Source of the DNA: Betaproteobacteria bacterium | GTDB taxonomy: Bacteria > Pseudomonadota > Gammaproteobacteria > Burkholderiales > Rhodocyclaceae | Direction: 5' to 3' | NCBI GenBank assembly: GCA_009782565.1 | Contig: WRIU01000010.1 | Location: forward strand, 21,871 to 85,870 | Length of the DNA stretch: 64,000 bases | Shown here: piece after piece, positions 37,288-46,403 of the stretch | Layout: each line of letters begins with the position of its first letter | Position numbering within the stretch: position 1 is the stretch's first letter | The notes under the pieces: generated by a model | The model's input: only the letters and a program-made list of their open reading frames with translations | What the model was told of the DNA's origin: nothing | Database searches by the model: none | Program-made: the position numbers and the translations under genes

Positions 37288-38218
37288 GGATCATGCGCGT
37301 ATCATCTGCGCCAGAAGGTTGCACATAAAGCCGAACGATCTCTGCGGCGCGGCGGGCAAACAGCCGCGCGGTCAGACGATTCAAGATGAAATGCAGCGGC
37401 ACGACGATGGGAATCATTGTGATGAGATAGAGTGCAAACAGTATAAGCGCAGGAACCCGCCGCTTTTGTCCGGTATGCCCGCAAAGACGGACGAACTTCG
37501 ACCACACTAGGAAGGCACGTCGGCCAGTGCGTTCGGACATGATCAGATGAGGTGCGATGTTGACCGCGCGCAGGCCGCTCAACATAGATTGCCCGCATTT
37601 CTCTTCGTCACGGGAAAGAGCCCCGGCCAGCGCTATGCCGAATCTCGCTACGCCTGCTGTTTGCTTGGCGTTGATTCCGGCAGGTGGCAAACCGAGAAAA
37701 CGGTCGCGCCGACCCGTCAGCATCCAGCGCGGCGTAGTGATGAAAGACAACAGCGGAGGGGATTCATCGGTCAATGCCACATGATCGACGAGTCGGCCAC
37801 CCGCCTCCGTAATCAGCGTTTTCAGCGTGTCGAATGCAGAAAACCACATATTGCGGCAAGCTACCAAGCTGACAACCGGTTTTCCAGCGAGCAGGCGTTT
37901 GCCTTCGGTGCTTTGCAGGAAGGCGGTCATGGGCTGCGATGGAGAGAGATACCAGACCGTCCAGGCGAGAATCACCAGGTCGAATGTCGCATTGTCAGGA
38001 ACCGTAAGGGGTCTGATGGGACGTGGATCAAGGCGTACCGACTCCGGGAAAGCGTCGAGAAAGGCGAAAAAAGGCCAGGGAAACGGAAAGGCCGGTTCCG
38101 GCTTCAGCACTTCGTGATGAACCCTGACCCCCTCCGTTTCCAATGGATCCGCCAAGGAGGCAACAATATCGGCAAGCTGGCCGCTCTGAGAGTAGGAAAC
38201 GATGAGAACGTTTTTCAT
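37280..38218 (-). CDS. DarA-like flavodoxin-fold protein
   Basis: 312 aa, first gene of the lipid cluster. The N-terminal ~200 residues look like a flavodoxin/NAD(P)H-dependent FMN reductase fold, with the phosphate-binding loop YSQSGQL and a TVWYLSPSQPM segment. A membrane helix follows near residue 265 (VPALILFALYLITMIPIVV). Databases name relatives dialkylresorcinol condensing enzyme DarA. The actual chemistry here is not shown. It starts only 25 bp after secF and may be read from the same transcript. Confidence 0.75.
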   Translation of the reverse strand: MKNVLIVSYSQSGQLADIVASLADPLETEGVRVHHEVLKPEPAFPFPWPFFAFLDAFPESVRLDPRPIRPLTVPDNATFDLVILAWTVWYLSPSQPMTAFLQSTEGKRLLAGKPVVSLVACRNMWFSAFDTLKTLITEAGGRLVDHVALTDESPPLLSFITTPRWMLTGRRDRFLGLPPAGINAKQTAGVARFGIALAGALSRDEEKCGQSMLSGLRAVNIAPHLIMSERTGRRAFLVWSKFVRLCGHTGQKRRVPALILFALYLITMIPIVVPLHFILNRLTARLFARRAAEIVRLYVQPSGADDTRMIHE

Positions 38219-38243
38219 CGCCTGTTCAGTTTTGATGTGAGGG

Positions 38244-39176
38244 TTACACCACCGCTTCCTGTTTCTGCGCTTTTACCTTGGCGAATTGTTCGCGCGACAC
38301 ACCGAGCCACATCACAAGCGGGCTGGCAACGAGCACGGAGGAGTAGATGCCAAAGCAGATGCCGATGGTCAGCGCAAGCGCAAAGTAGTGGAGGGTTTCG
38401 CCGCCGAACAGCAGCATGGAGAGCACCATCACCTGCGTGGAACCGTGGGTGATGACAGTACGGGAAATGGTGCTGGTAATGGCATGGTTGATGACTTCGG
38501 GCGTTTTCAGGTCTCGCCGTTTGCGGAAGGTTTCGCGCACACGGTCGAATACGACGACGGATTCATTGACGGAATAGCCCAATACCGCCATCACTGCCGC
38601 CAGCACGGAGAGCGAGAATTCCCACTGGAAGCAGGCAAAGAAGCCCACGATGATGACGCAGTCGTGCATGTTGGCGATGATGGTAGAGACGGCGAAGCGC
38701 CATTCAAAGCGCAACGCGAGATAAATCATGATGCCGATGATGACGAATAGCAGCGCCATTGCGCCGTCGCTGGCAAGTTCCTTACCGACCTGCGGGCCGA
38801 CGAATTCGACCCGGCGCACGGTAGCTTCCGGGCCTTCGATTTTGTTGAGCATGCTCTTGACCTGTTCCCCCACTTTGGAGACTTCTGCTCCATCGCGGTT
38901 GGGCAGGCGGATCAGGACGTCGCGGGAACTGCCGAAGTTCTGTACCTGTGCATCGGGATAGCCGTCATCGGCCAGCGCTTGACGCAGGGCGTTGAGTGGG
39001 GCGCTGTCAGCATAGCTGACTTCGACTAAGGTTCCGCCGGTGAATTCGACCGACAGGTTCAAACCGCGAAAAACGATAAAGAGCACTGCTACGACGAAAG
39101 TCAACAACGAAATGACGTTGAAGACCGGCGCGTAGCGCATGAACGGAATGTCATTTTTGATACGGAAAAATTCCAT
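38244..39176 (-). CDS. secF: Protein translocase subunit SecF
   Basis: 310-aa RND-type membrane protein that helps drive preprotein export with SecD. Six membrane helices, the first followed by the periplasmic P1-like domain, and the conserved SecF signature GYSVNESVVVFDRVRE. It lies 27 bp after secD. Confidence 0.96.
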   Translation of the reverse strand: MEFFRIKNDIPFMRYAPVFNVISLLTFVVAVLFIVFRGLNLSVEFTGGTLVEVSYADSAPLNALRQALADDGYPDAQVQNFGSSRDVLIRLPNRDGAEVSKVGEQVKSMLNKIEGPEATVRRVEFVGPQVGKELASDGAMALLFVIIGIMIYLALRFEWRFAVSTIIANMHDCVIIVGFFACFQWEFSLSVLAAVMAVLGYSVNESVVVFDRVRETFRKRRDLKTPEVINHAITSTISRTVITHGSTQVMVLSMLLFGGETLHYFALALTIGICFGIYSSVLVASPLVMWLGVSREQFAKVKAQKQEAVV

Positions 39177-39203
39177 GACGAAGTGTTCCTTGTTCGAGCC
39201 GGT

Positions 39204-41123
39204 TCAGTTGTTGCCCGGTTTCCATATCTGGCCGATGGAAAGCCCGTCGAGTTTGCGGCGGCGGCCATAGATGAAGTTGACGAGCATCCGGGAGACGAGA
39301 ATGGCGCTAAACATCGAGGTGAGGATGCCAAGACAATGCACCACGGCAAAACCCCGAACCGGACCGGAACCGAAGACCAGCAGCGCAATACCTGCAATGA
39401 GCGTGGTGACGTTGGAGTCGAGGATGGTGCCCCAGGCGCGCTCATAACCTGAGGTAATGGCTATCTGCGGGGTGTAGCCGCCTCGCAGTTCCTCGCGGAT
39501 GCGCTCGTTGATGAGGACGTTTGAGTCGATGGCCATGCCCAAAGTGAGCGCCATTGCGGCAATGCCCGGCAGGGTCAGGGTAGCTTGCAGCAGCGAAAGC
39601 AGCGCCACCAACAGCAGCAGGTTGGCGGCAAGCGCGATGGAGGAAACCAGCCCGAAGAGCATGTAATACACGCACATAAACACGACGATGGCGGTAAAGC
39701 CCCACAGCGTGGAGTTGAAGCCCTTGTCGATGTTGTCTTTTCCGAGGCTTGGGCCGACGGTACGCTCCTCGATGATTTCCATCGGTGCGGCCAGTGCCCC
39801 CGCGCGCAGCAGCAAAGCCGTTTTGTTGGCTTCGGCGGTGGTCATGCTGCCGGAGATTTGTACCCGCCCGCCGCCGATCTCGGTGCGGATGACCGGCGCG
39901 GTCACGACTTCGCCCTTGCCCTTTTCGACCAGCACGATAGCCATGTGCTTGCCGACATTCTGGCGGGTGAGTTCGCGGAATTTGCGCGTACCTGCGCTAT
40001 CCAGGGTGAGGTGTACCGCCGGTTGGCTGTTTTCGTCGAAACCGGCCTGTGCGTCGGTGAGGCTTTCACCAGTGAGTTCGATCTGGTTGCGGAGCAGGAT
40101 GGGGAGGCCTCTGTCGCCCGGCTCTTCCGCTTGTTCCGCCTGGGCGCGGCGGCTGCGGCGCTCGATGTATAACTCCGTGCCGTAAGGAGCCTGCACCCGG
40201 CCTGCGGCAACCTCGAATGCCCGTTCGTCGCCGGGTGTGCCCTCGACCATTCGCAGTTCAAGCGTGGCGGTACGGCCCAGGAGTTCCTTGGCCCTGGCGA
40301 CATCCTGTACGCCCGGCAATTGCACAACGATGCGGTCTGCCCCTTGCTGCTGGATCACGGGTTCGGCCACGCCCAGTTCATTGATGCGGTTGTGCAGGGT
40401 GTTGATGTTCTGCTTGATGGCGAATTCCTGGATGTTCTTTTGAGCCGGCAAACTCAAATCGGCAATGAGCCGGAAATCTTCGCTGCCCGCATCGCGTTCG
40501 GTCAGTTGCAGTTCATTGCTGAAAGACTGGATTGCCGCGCGGGCGGCGGCACGCTGGGCAACATCGCGGAAACGAAGCACCAGGGTGTTGCCTTCGCGGG
40601 CAACGCCCGCGTGGCGCACGTTCTTTTCGCGCAACTGGCCGCGCAGGTCGCCGGCGATGGCTTCCAGCCGACGGGTAATCGCGCCCGGCATGTCGACTTC
40701 GAGCAGAAAATGCACGCCACCGCGCAAATCCAGCCCCAGGTACATCGGCAGGGCATTGAGATTCGTGAGCCATTGCGGGGAGTTCGGCAGCAGGTTGAGC
40801 GCTACGATGTAGGAAGGGTCTTTTTCGTCGGGGTTGAAGGCTTTCTCGATGACATCCTTGGCACGCTGTTGAGTTTCGGTGTCGGCGAAACGTGTACGTA
40901 TGCCAATAGCATCAGAAAAGATACCCTTTTGCTCGATTCCGGCTGCTTCAAGTGCACGGGCAATGCGCGTGCTGTCGGCAACGGGGTCGATCTCCAGCGT
41001 GGCTTTGGCACTCGAAACCTGTACGGCGGGAGCCTCGCCGAAGAAATTCGGCAAGGTATAAATCAGCCCCCAGAACAGCACGGCGATGATGAGAATATTT
41101 TTCCAGAGGGGATAGCGGTTCAT
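39204..41123 (-). CDS. secD: Protein translocase subunit SecD
   Basis: 639 aa, a normal SecD length for proteobacteria. One N-terminal helix, a large periplasmic domain with the conserved GLDLRGGVHFLLEVD, and a C-terminal block of five helices with AMALTLGMAIDSNVLINERIREE. Works with SecF and YajC at the SecYEG channel. The ATG at 41123 (MNRYPLWKN) is preferred to an upstream TTG. Confidence 0.96.
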   Translation of the reverse strand: MNRYPLWKNILIIAVLFWGLIYTLPNFFGEAPAVQVSSAKATLEIDPVADSTRIARALEAAGIEQKGIFSDAIGIRTRFADTETQQRAKDVIEKAFNPDEKDPSYIVALNLLPNSPQWLTNLNALPMYLGLDLRGGVHFLLEVDMPGAITRRLEAIAGDLRGQLREKNVRHAGVAREGNTLVLRFRDVAQRAAARAAIQSFSNELQLTERDAGSEDFRLIADLSLPAQKNIQEFAIKQNINTLHNRINELGVAEPVIQQQGADRIVVQLPGVQDVARAKELLGRTATLELRMVEGTPGDERAFEVAAGRVQAPYGTELYIERRSRRAQAEQAEEPGDRGLPILLRNQIELTGESLTDAQAGFDENSQPAVHLTLDSAGTRKFRELTRQNVGKHMAIVLVEKGKGEVVTAPVIRTEIGGGRVQISGSMTTAEANKTALLLRAGALAAPMEIIEERTVGPSLGKDNIDKGFNSTLWGFTAIVVFMCVYYMLFGLVSSIALAANLLLLVALLSLLQATLTLPGIAAMALTLGMAIDSNVLINERIREELRGGYTPQIAITSGYERAWGTILDSNVTTLIAGIALLVFGSGPVRGFAVVHCLGILTSMFSAILVSRMLVNFIYGRRRKLDGLSIGQIWKPGNN

Positions 41124-41198
41124 GGTCGGCAATTTGACGGGAGAATGACGCGCGCAGCTTCGCTCTGGGTGGCACAGCCGCCCGGAGCGAAGGGGGGA

Positions 41199-41531
41199 TC
41201 AGAGGGTTTTCAGCGTACCCTTGGGCAGCACGGCGGTGATGGTCTGTTTTTGTACGGCAACAACGGTGTTGGCAGCGATTTCGACCTGAACGAAGTTGTC
41301 ATTCACTTCCGTAACCTTGCCTGCAATGCCGCCGCCGGTAATGACTTCATCCCCCTTGGAGAGGGCGTCGACCATGGACTTGTGTTCCTTGGCACGTTTC
41401 ATCTGGGGGCGGATCATCAGGAAGTACAGCACCGCGACCATCAAGATCAGGGGCAGGAAACCGGCAATGCCGCCGGTCGCAGCAGCTTGCCCGGCGTCGG
41501 CAGCTTGGGCGTAAGCGTTGGAAATCAGCAC
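41199..41531 (-). CDS. yajC: Preprotein translocase subunit YajC
   Basis: 110 aa with one membrane helix (FLPLILMVAVLYFLMIRPQMKR), then the YajC domain (HKSMVDALSKGDEVITGGGIAGKV). First gene of yajC-secD-secF. In E. coli tgt and queA precede it, but here the upstream neighbour is a GFA-family gene, so that part of the cluster is broken. Confidence 0.95.
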   Translation of the reverse strand: MLISNAYAQAADAGQAAATGGIAGFLPLILMVAVLYFLMIRPQMKRAKEHKSMVDALSKGDEVITGGGIAGKVTEVNDNFVQVEIAANTVVAVQKQTITAVLPKGTLKTL

Positions 41532-41665
41532 GTTGTTACTCCGAAAAAACTACGTTAAATACTAAATTATATCAGCAGCCGTGCCCGGATTCGACGTTTT
41601 ATCCAGGCACCCGGTTTCCCTGTACGTCCGAATCGGGCTTCAGGCACATCGCCAAAACACCACGC

Positions 41666-42094
41666 TCAGGATTTGTCCTGGGAAGCGTTGAACATCGCCA
41701 GAAATTCTGCTTCAGTCATCTTGTTGGTTTTTTCGGCGAACGAATACCACGAAGGTTTTTTGTCGACGTAAATCTCGTTCGCCAGCGTCAAGTCTTCGGT
41801 GTCGTCGAACAGCCCGACAGGAACGTAATACGAACCGTCGCTTTTCAGCCGGTAGAACAGCGGAGAGCCGCAGTGTTTGCAGAAGCCGCGCTCGGCCCAG
41901 TCGGACGACGGATAGGCAGTGACGGCATCCTGGCTTTTGAACACCGTCTCCGGCGTACAGGCAACCTCCACAAACGGGCCGCCCGCCCAGCGTTGGCACA
42001 TTTTGCAATGGCAAACCCCGGCTTCGTGATTGGCGAGGACTGCCGAAACCTGGACGGCGCCACAGAGACAATGGCCAGTTTTCGTTTTAGACAT
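41666..42094 (-). CDS. GFA-family zinc protein
   Basis: 142 aa of the glutathione-dependent formaldehyde-activating enzyme (GFA/CENP-V) fold. Zinc ligands are visible as HCLCGAV near the N terminus, CHCKMC around residues 28-33, and CKHCGS further on. The real substrate of most GFA members is unproven, so formaldehyde detoxification should not be assumed. Confidence 0.85.
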   Translation of the reverse strand: MSKTKTGHCLCGAVQVSAVLANHEAGVCHCKMCQRWAGGPFVEVACTPETVFKSQDAVTAYPSSDWAERGFCKHCGSPLFYRLKSDGSYYVPVGLFDDTEDLTLANEIYVDKKPSWYSFAEKTNKMTEAEFLAMFNASQDKS

Positions 42095-42118
42095 AGCGTT
42101 CTCCTTTCCTGCGTGTTC

Positions 42119-42157
42119 GTAGGTTGGGGTGAACTTGCGAACCCCAACACCGCTATC
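42119..42157. repeat. Short dispersed repeat, copy 1
   Basis: 39-bp sequence with a GGGGT...ACCCC stem (GTAGGTTGGGGTGAACTTGC onward) found again at 49857-49895 with a few differences. This short element is common between genes in proteobacteria. Confidence 0.7.
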
Positions 42158-42192
42158 GTATTCACTTTTTTGACGTGTTGGCCTGCGGCGTT

Positions 42193-42501
42193 TCAGATGC
42201 TTAACCTTTGCGCGAGCCGTACCATCAAGTCCATGCGTTCGTGAAAAATTGCCACGATCAATGCGGGCGCGTTCTCACGCGGCAGGCAAAAAACGTAATG
42301 ATGTTCACAGTGCGCCATGAGCAACGCTGGATAGAGTGCGCTCATGTCCTTGAATGCCCCTTGGTGGGCTGCAAGGCGGGCAATGCCTTGTTTCAGCTTG
42401 ACGATGTAACGGCGCACTTGAGCGTCGCCCCACCGCTTGCGTGTGTAGCGAATGATGCCGCGCAGATCGGCTTCAGCCGCTTCCGTCAGCACGTAGTCCA
42501 T
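42193..42501 (-). CDS. ParE/RelE-superfamily toxin
   Basis: 102 aa with the ParE-type fold: N-terminal LTEAAEADLRGIIRYTRKRWG, central basic region and late EHHYVFCLPRE and IVAIFHERMD strands. Such toxins act on gyrase (ParE) or mRNA (RelE). It follows its antitoxin gene by 2 bp. It shows no truncation. Confidence 0.85.
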   Translation of the reverse strand: MDYVLTEAAEADLRGIIRYTRKRWGDAQVRRYIVKLKQGIARLAAHQGAFKDMSALYPALLMAHCEHHYVFCLPRENAPALIVAIFHERMDLMVRLAQRLSI

Positions 42502-42503
42502 AT

Positions 42504-42761
42504 TCAGGCGTAACGAGCCTCGTCGGCTAGTTCTTCATCGAGAATTTCGCCGATGGTCTTGGTGGATACGTTACCCGCTAAACCCTCGTTGATGCGCTCG
42601 CTCAACAGGGTTTTTAGTTCCTGCCATGCCTGATCGGCGGTGGCATCGTCGGGAAATAGCCGCTCAATGGTGTACTGCTTGATCGTTTTGCCCTGCAACG
42701 CGGCCAAAGCCTTCAAGCTTTTATGCTGCTGTTCAGTCATGTCGATGGTCAGTCGGCTCAT
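42504..42761 (-). CDS. Ribbon-helix-helix antitoxin
   Basis: 85 aa. N-terminal LTIDMTEQQHKSLKALAALQGKTIKQY fits a ribbon-helix-helix DNA-binding domain; the acidic C terminus (EILDEELADEARYA) would wrap the toxin. It precedes the ParE-like gene by 2 bp, the normal order for a self-regulated pair. Confidence 0.82.
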   Translation of the reverse strand: MSRLTIDMTEQQHKSLKALAALQGKTIKQYTIERLFPDDATADQAWQELKTLLSERINEGLAGNVSTKTIGEILDEELADEARYA

Positions 42762-42823
42762 GCGATAACCTCAATAGTTCCCACATATCCACATTAGCAC
42801 AAATTTTGCCAAGTCTTCAAACC

Positions 42824-42986
42824 CATGGGTAGTGTCTCAGTTTGAATTTCATGCGTTGTAGGGGCGGATGGCAATCCGCCCGCCATCGTAAATTTCCGCA
42901 ATCCGCCAACGGTTCGACGGGGCGATTGCCATCGCCCCCTACAGAAAATCGTCTCAAATTTCAAACTGAGACACTACCAACCCATG
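42824..42986. mobile_element. MITE-like inverted-repeat element
   Basis: About 163 bp bounded by imperfect inverted repeats: the left end CATGGGTAGTGTCTCAG (extending through TTTGAA) recurs inverted at the right end with a 3-nt difference. The interior has its own GC-rich hairpins (GGGCGGATGGC...GCCGCCC-type words). It carries no gene. It lies upstream of the antitoxin gene and downstream of glnS. Confidence 0.6.
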
Positions 42987-43055
42987 TTCAATGGAAACGT
43001 CGGGCGTAAAGAGGAACGGGTTATGAACAGGTAGCCACGTGTCTAACGCTAAAGC

Positions 43056-44786
43056 TTAAACCCGGTCTTTCCCCCACGAGTCCTTGAGCGAAACCGTGCG
43101 GTTGAATATTGGGGAGCCTTCGGTGGAGTCGCGGCGGTCGGCGACGAAATAGCCGTGCCGCTCGAACTGGAAACGTTCTTCCGGTTTGGCTGTTCTGAGC
43201 GCTGGTTCCAGCAGTGCTTCGATGACACGGATTGAATCGGGGTTGATGTCGTCGAGATAGTCGCGCTCCATGCCTTCGGGGTCGCCCTCGCGGCGCTGCC
43301 CCGGTTGGGGGTGGGCGAAGAGGCGCTCGTAGAGCCTTACTTCGGCGCGGTAGGCATGCGCGGCGCTGACCCAGTGCAGGTTGCCCTTGACCTTGTACTG
43401 ATCGGCTCCCGGGGTGCCGGATTTTGAATCCGGGAAAACTTCGGCGAAAACGGTTTTGACCTGGCCGTTGGCGTCTTTTTCGCATCCGGTGCATTTCACG
43501 ACAAAGCCGTAGCGCAGCCGTACCATGTTGCCGGGGGTGAGGCGGTGGAATCCCTTGACCGGCGTTTCCATGAAGTCTTCGCGCTCGATCCACAGTTCGC
43601 GGCCAAAAGGCATGTCGCGCTTGCCGAGTTCGGGCTTGAGCGGGTGGTTTGGCGCTTGGCAAGCCTCGCTTGCGCCTTCGGGATAGTTGACGATGACGAG
43701 CTTCAGCGGGTCGAGCACGGCGATACGCCGGGGGGCGGTTTCGTTCAGGTGCTCGCGCATACATTCTTCGAGCACGCTCATGTCGATCCAGGAGTCGGAT
43801 TTCGCCACGCCGATGCGCTCGGCGAAACGGTGAAACCCCTTTGGCGTGAAGCCGCGCCGCCGCGCGCCGGAAAGCGTGGGCAGGCGCGGGTCGTCCCATC
43901 CGGCAACGTGGCTTTCGTCGACGAGTTGGATGAGCTTGCGCTTGGAGAGCACCGTGTAAGTGAGGTTGAGCCGTGCGAATTCGATCTGCCGGGGCAGCGG
44001 GCGGGGAAAATGCCCGGCATCGGCCAGGGCATCGAGTACCCAGTCGTAGAAGGGGCGCTGATCCTCAAACTCCAGGGTGCAGATGGAATGGGTGATGTTC
44101 TCGATGGCATCTTCGATGGGATGGGCGAAGGTGTACATCGGGTAGACGCACCATTTATCGCCGGTGCGGTGATGGGAGGCGCGGCGGATGCGGTAAATCG
44201 CCGGGTCGCGCATGTTGATGTTGGGGCTTGCCATGTCGATCTTCGCCCGCAGTACATGCGTACCGTCGGCGAATTCGCCCGCCTTCATGCGGGCGAAGAG
44301 TTCGAGGTTTTCTTCGATGGGCCGCGCGCGAAAGGGGCTGTCGGTTCCCGGCTCAGTGAGTGTGCCCCGACGCTGTCGCATCTCGTCCGCCGTTTGTGAA
44401 TCGACATAGGCCCTGCCTGCCTTGATGAGCGATTCGGCGCATGCGTACATGGTGTCGAAATAGCCGGAAGCGAAGTACAGGTGTTGATGCCAGTCGAACC
44501 CAAGCCATTGCACGGCTTCGATGATGCTGTCGACGTATTCCTGTTCTTCCTTCTCCGGGTTGGTGTCGTCGAACCGCAAATGGCAGATGCCGCCATAGGC
44601 CCCGGCAAGCCCGAAGTTGAGGCAGATCGACTTGGCGTGGCCGTAGTGCAGGTAGCCGTTCGGCTCGGGAGGGAAGCGCGTCGTGACCCGGCCATTCCAT
44701 TTGCCGGTGCGGTTGTCCTCGTCGATGATGTTGCGGATGAAGTTGCTGGCGGGCGCGGTGGGCGCGGGAGGGGCAGGGGGGGTCAT
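43056..44786 (-). CDS. glnS: Glutaminyl-tRNA synthetase
   Basis: 576-aa class I synthetase that charges tRNA-Gln. HIGH-type motif HYGH (47-50) in FPPEPNGYLHYGHAKS, and the KMSKS-type loop VLSKRKL; the C-terminal anticodon-binding barrels are complete. The start at 44786 (MTPPAPPAP) overlaps the stop of a small upstream ORF by ATGA; longer frames are not family-like. Presence of GlnRS agrees with a beta- or gammaproteobacterial origin. Confidence 0.96.
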   Translation of the reverse strand: MTPPAPPAPTAPASNFIRNIIDEDNRTGKWNGRVTTRFPPEPNGYLHYGHAKSICLNFGLAGAYGGICHLRFDDTNPEKEEQEYVDSIIEAVQWLGFDWHQHLYFASGYFDTMYACAESLIKAGRAYVDSQTADEMRQRRGTLTEPGTDSPFRARPIEENLELFARMKAGEFADGTHVLRAKIDMASPNINMRDPAIYRIRRASHHRTGDKWCVYPMYTFAHPIEDAIENITHSICTLEFEDQRPFYDWVLDALADAGHFPRPLPRQIEFARLNLTYTVLSKRKLIQLVDESHVAGWDDPRLPTLSGARRRGFTPKGFHRFAERIGVAKSDSWIDMSVLEECMREHLNETAPRRIAVLDPLKLVIVNYPEGASEACQAPNHPLKPELGKRDMPFGRELWIEREDFMETPVKGFHRLTPGNMVRLRYGFVVKCTGCEKDANGQVKTVFAEVFPDSKSGTPGADQYKVKGNLHWVSAAHAYRAEVRLYERLFAHPQPGQRREGDPEGMERDYLDDINPDSIRVIEALLEPALRTAKPEERFQFERHGYFVADRRDSTEGSPIFNRTVSLKDSWGKDRV

Positions 44787-44977
44787 TCCTCGTCCTGTTC
44801 GTCGATACCAGGGGTTGTCGTTTTCAAATTTTCGATATCTTCTTTGGATAGCTTGGTGATCTCGATGATTACCTCGATCGGGAGGTTCCAGTCGAGCAGT
44901 GTGCGGGCGGCTGTGCACAGCATTTCTAAGCGGCTCTTTTCCACGTCAGATAGTGTTTGGAGGGCGAGGTTTTCCAT
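44783..44977 (-). pseudogene. Rpn/PD-(D/E)XK-transposase C-terminal remnant
   Basis: 64-residue frame whose end (LDWNLPIEVIIEITKLSKEDIENL) matches the helical C terminus of Rpn-family recombination-promoting nuclease/transposase proteins, which are usually ~300 aa. The nuclease core is missing. An in-frame ATG at 45016 exists but lies inside the neighbouring phosphomannomutase gene. It overlaps glnS by ATGA, so it might be translated as a leader of glnS. Confidence 0.5.
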
Positions 44978-44988
44978 TTGAGCGAGAC

Positions 44989-46374
44989 CTAAAACGGTAG
45001 TTGCAAGCCGGGCCACACGCCGTCGATGGCTTTGCGGAATGCTTGCTGGATGCGTTCAAGCGCCGTGCTGTCGTCCGCCTCAAAGCGGAGCACGACGACC
45101 GGGGTTGTGTTGGAAGGACGGGCGAGGCCGAAGCCGTCGGCGTACTCGACCCTTACACCGTCCAGGGTGATGATTTCGGAGGCTTCCCCAAAGGTGGCGT
45201 TTTCCCGCAAGCGCCGCACGAGTTCAAAAGGTTCGCCTTCGTTCATCTTGATGTTGAGTTCGGGCGTGCAGACTGCGTTGGGCAAGGATTTGAGCACTTC
45301 GCTGGCGTTGGTGTGCCGCGAGAGGATTTCGAGCAGCCGCGCCCCGGCGTAAAGGGCGTCGTCGAACCCGTACCAGCGTTCCTTGAAGAACATATGGCCG
45401 CTCATTTCACCGGCCAGCGGCGCGCCGGTTTCCTTGAGTTTTGCCTTGACGAATGCGTGGCCGGTGTTCCACATCGTCGGTTTGCCGCCCCACGCGCGTA
45501 TCCAGCCCGCGAGGTTGCGCGTACATTTCACATCAAAGATGATCTCGCCGCCGGGGTTGCGTTCGAGCACATCGGCGGCGAACAGCATCAACTGCCGGTC
45601 GGGGTAGATGATTTCGCCGTCCTTCGTGACCACGCCGAGACGGTCGCCGTCGCCGTCGAATGCGAGCCCGAGTTCGGCGTCGGTCTCAGCAAGGGCGCGG
45701 ATCAGATCGCGGAGGTTTTCCGGCTTGCTTGGGTCGGGGTGGTGGTTCGGAAAGCGCCCATCGACTTCACAGAACAGCTCCGTCACTTCGCACCCCAGGC
45801 GGTTGAACAGCGCCGGGGCGATTGCGCCCGCTACGCCGTTGCCGCAGTCGATGGCGATTTTCATCGGGCGGGCGAGTTTTACATCTCCCGCGATGCGGGC
45901 GATGTAGTCGCTGGTGACATCGGCCTCGCGCCATGTTCCCGCGCCGTGGGTGAGATCCCCATCGGCAATGCGTTGGCGGAGCGCCAGGATTTTTTCCCCG
46001 AAAAGCGTCTCGCCGCCAAGCACCATCTTCAGGCCGTTGTAGTCGGGCGGGTTGTGGCTGCCGGTGACGGAAACGCAGGAATGCGCGCCGAGATGATGCG
46101 CCGCGAAGTATGTGACCGGCGTCGGCACACATCCGATGTCGATGACGTCGATCCCGGCGGCCAGGATGCCTTCGGCGAGCGCATTGGCGAGTTCCGGGCC
46201 GGAAAGCCGCCCATCGCGCCCGATGGCGACGGCTCGCTGCCCGCGCGCGGCGGCCTCGCTGCCGAGGGCGTGCCCGATGGCTCTCACGGCATCGGTGGTG
46301 AGGGTTTTATCGACGATGCCGCGAATGTCGTAAGCCTTGAAAATTTCGGCGGCGGGAAGGGCATGGGCTGTCAT
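44989..46374 (-). CDS. Phosphomannomutase/phosphoglucomutase
   Basis: 461-aa alpha-D-phosphohexomutase (AlgC/ManB type) that interconverts hexose 1- and 6-phosphates for LPS and polysaccharide. Phosphoserine S106 lies in TGSHNPP; the Mg2+ loop is FDGDGDRLG; the sugar-binding GEMSGH and the C-terminal RPSNTTPVVVLRFE loop are present. Product would feed the LPS core genes at 25-31 kb. Confidence 0.93.
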   Translation of the reverse strand: MTAHALPAAEIFKAYDIRGIVDKTLTTDAVRAIGHALGSEAAARGQRAVAIGRDGRLSGPELANALAEGILAAGIDVIDIGCVPTPVTYFAAHHLGAHSCVSVTGSHNPPDYNGLKMVLGGETLFGEKILALRQRIADGDLTHGAGTWREADVTSDYIARIAGDVKLARPMKIAIDCGNGVAGAIAPALFNRLGCEVTELFCEVDGRFPNHHPDPSKPENLRDLIRALAETDAELGLAFDGDGDRLGVVTKDGEIIYPDRQLMLFAADVLERNPGGEIIFDVKCTRNLAGWIRAWGGKPTMWNTGHAFVKAKLKETGAPLAGEMSGHMFFKERWYGFDDALYAGARLLEILSRHTNASEVLKSLPNAVCTPELNIKMNEGEPFELVRRLRENATFGEASEIITLDGVRVEYADGFGLARPSNTTPVVVLRFEADDSTALERIQQAFRKAIDGVWPGLQLPF

Positions 46375-46403
46375 GTCGCGTCGTCCGTGGGCGCTTTTCG
46401 GCT

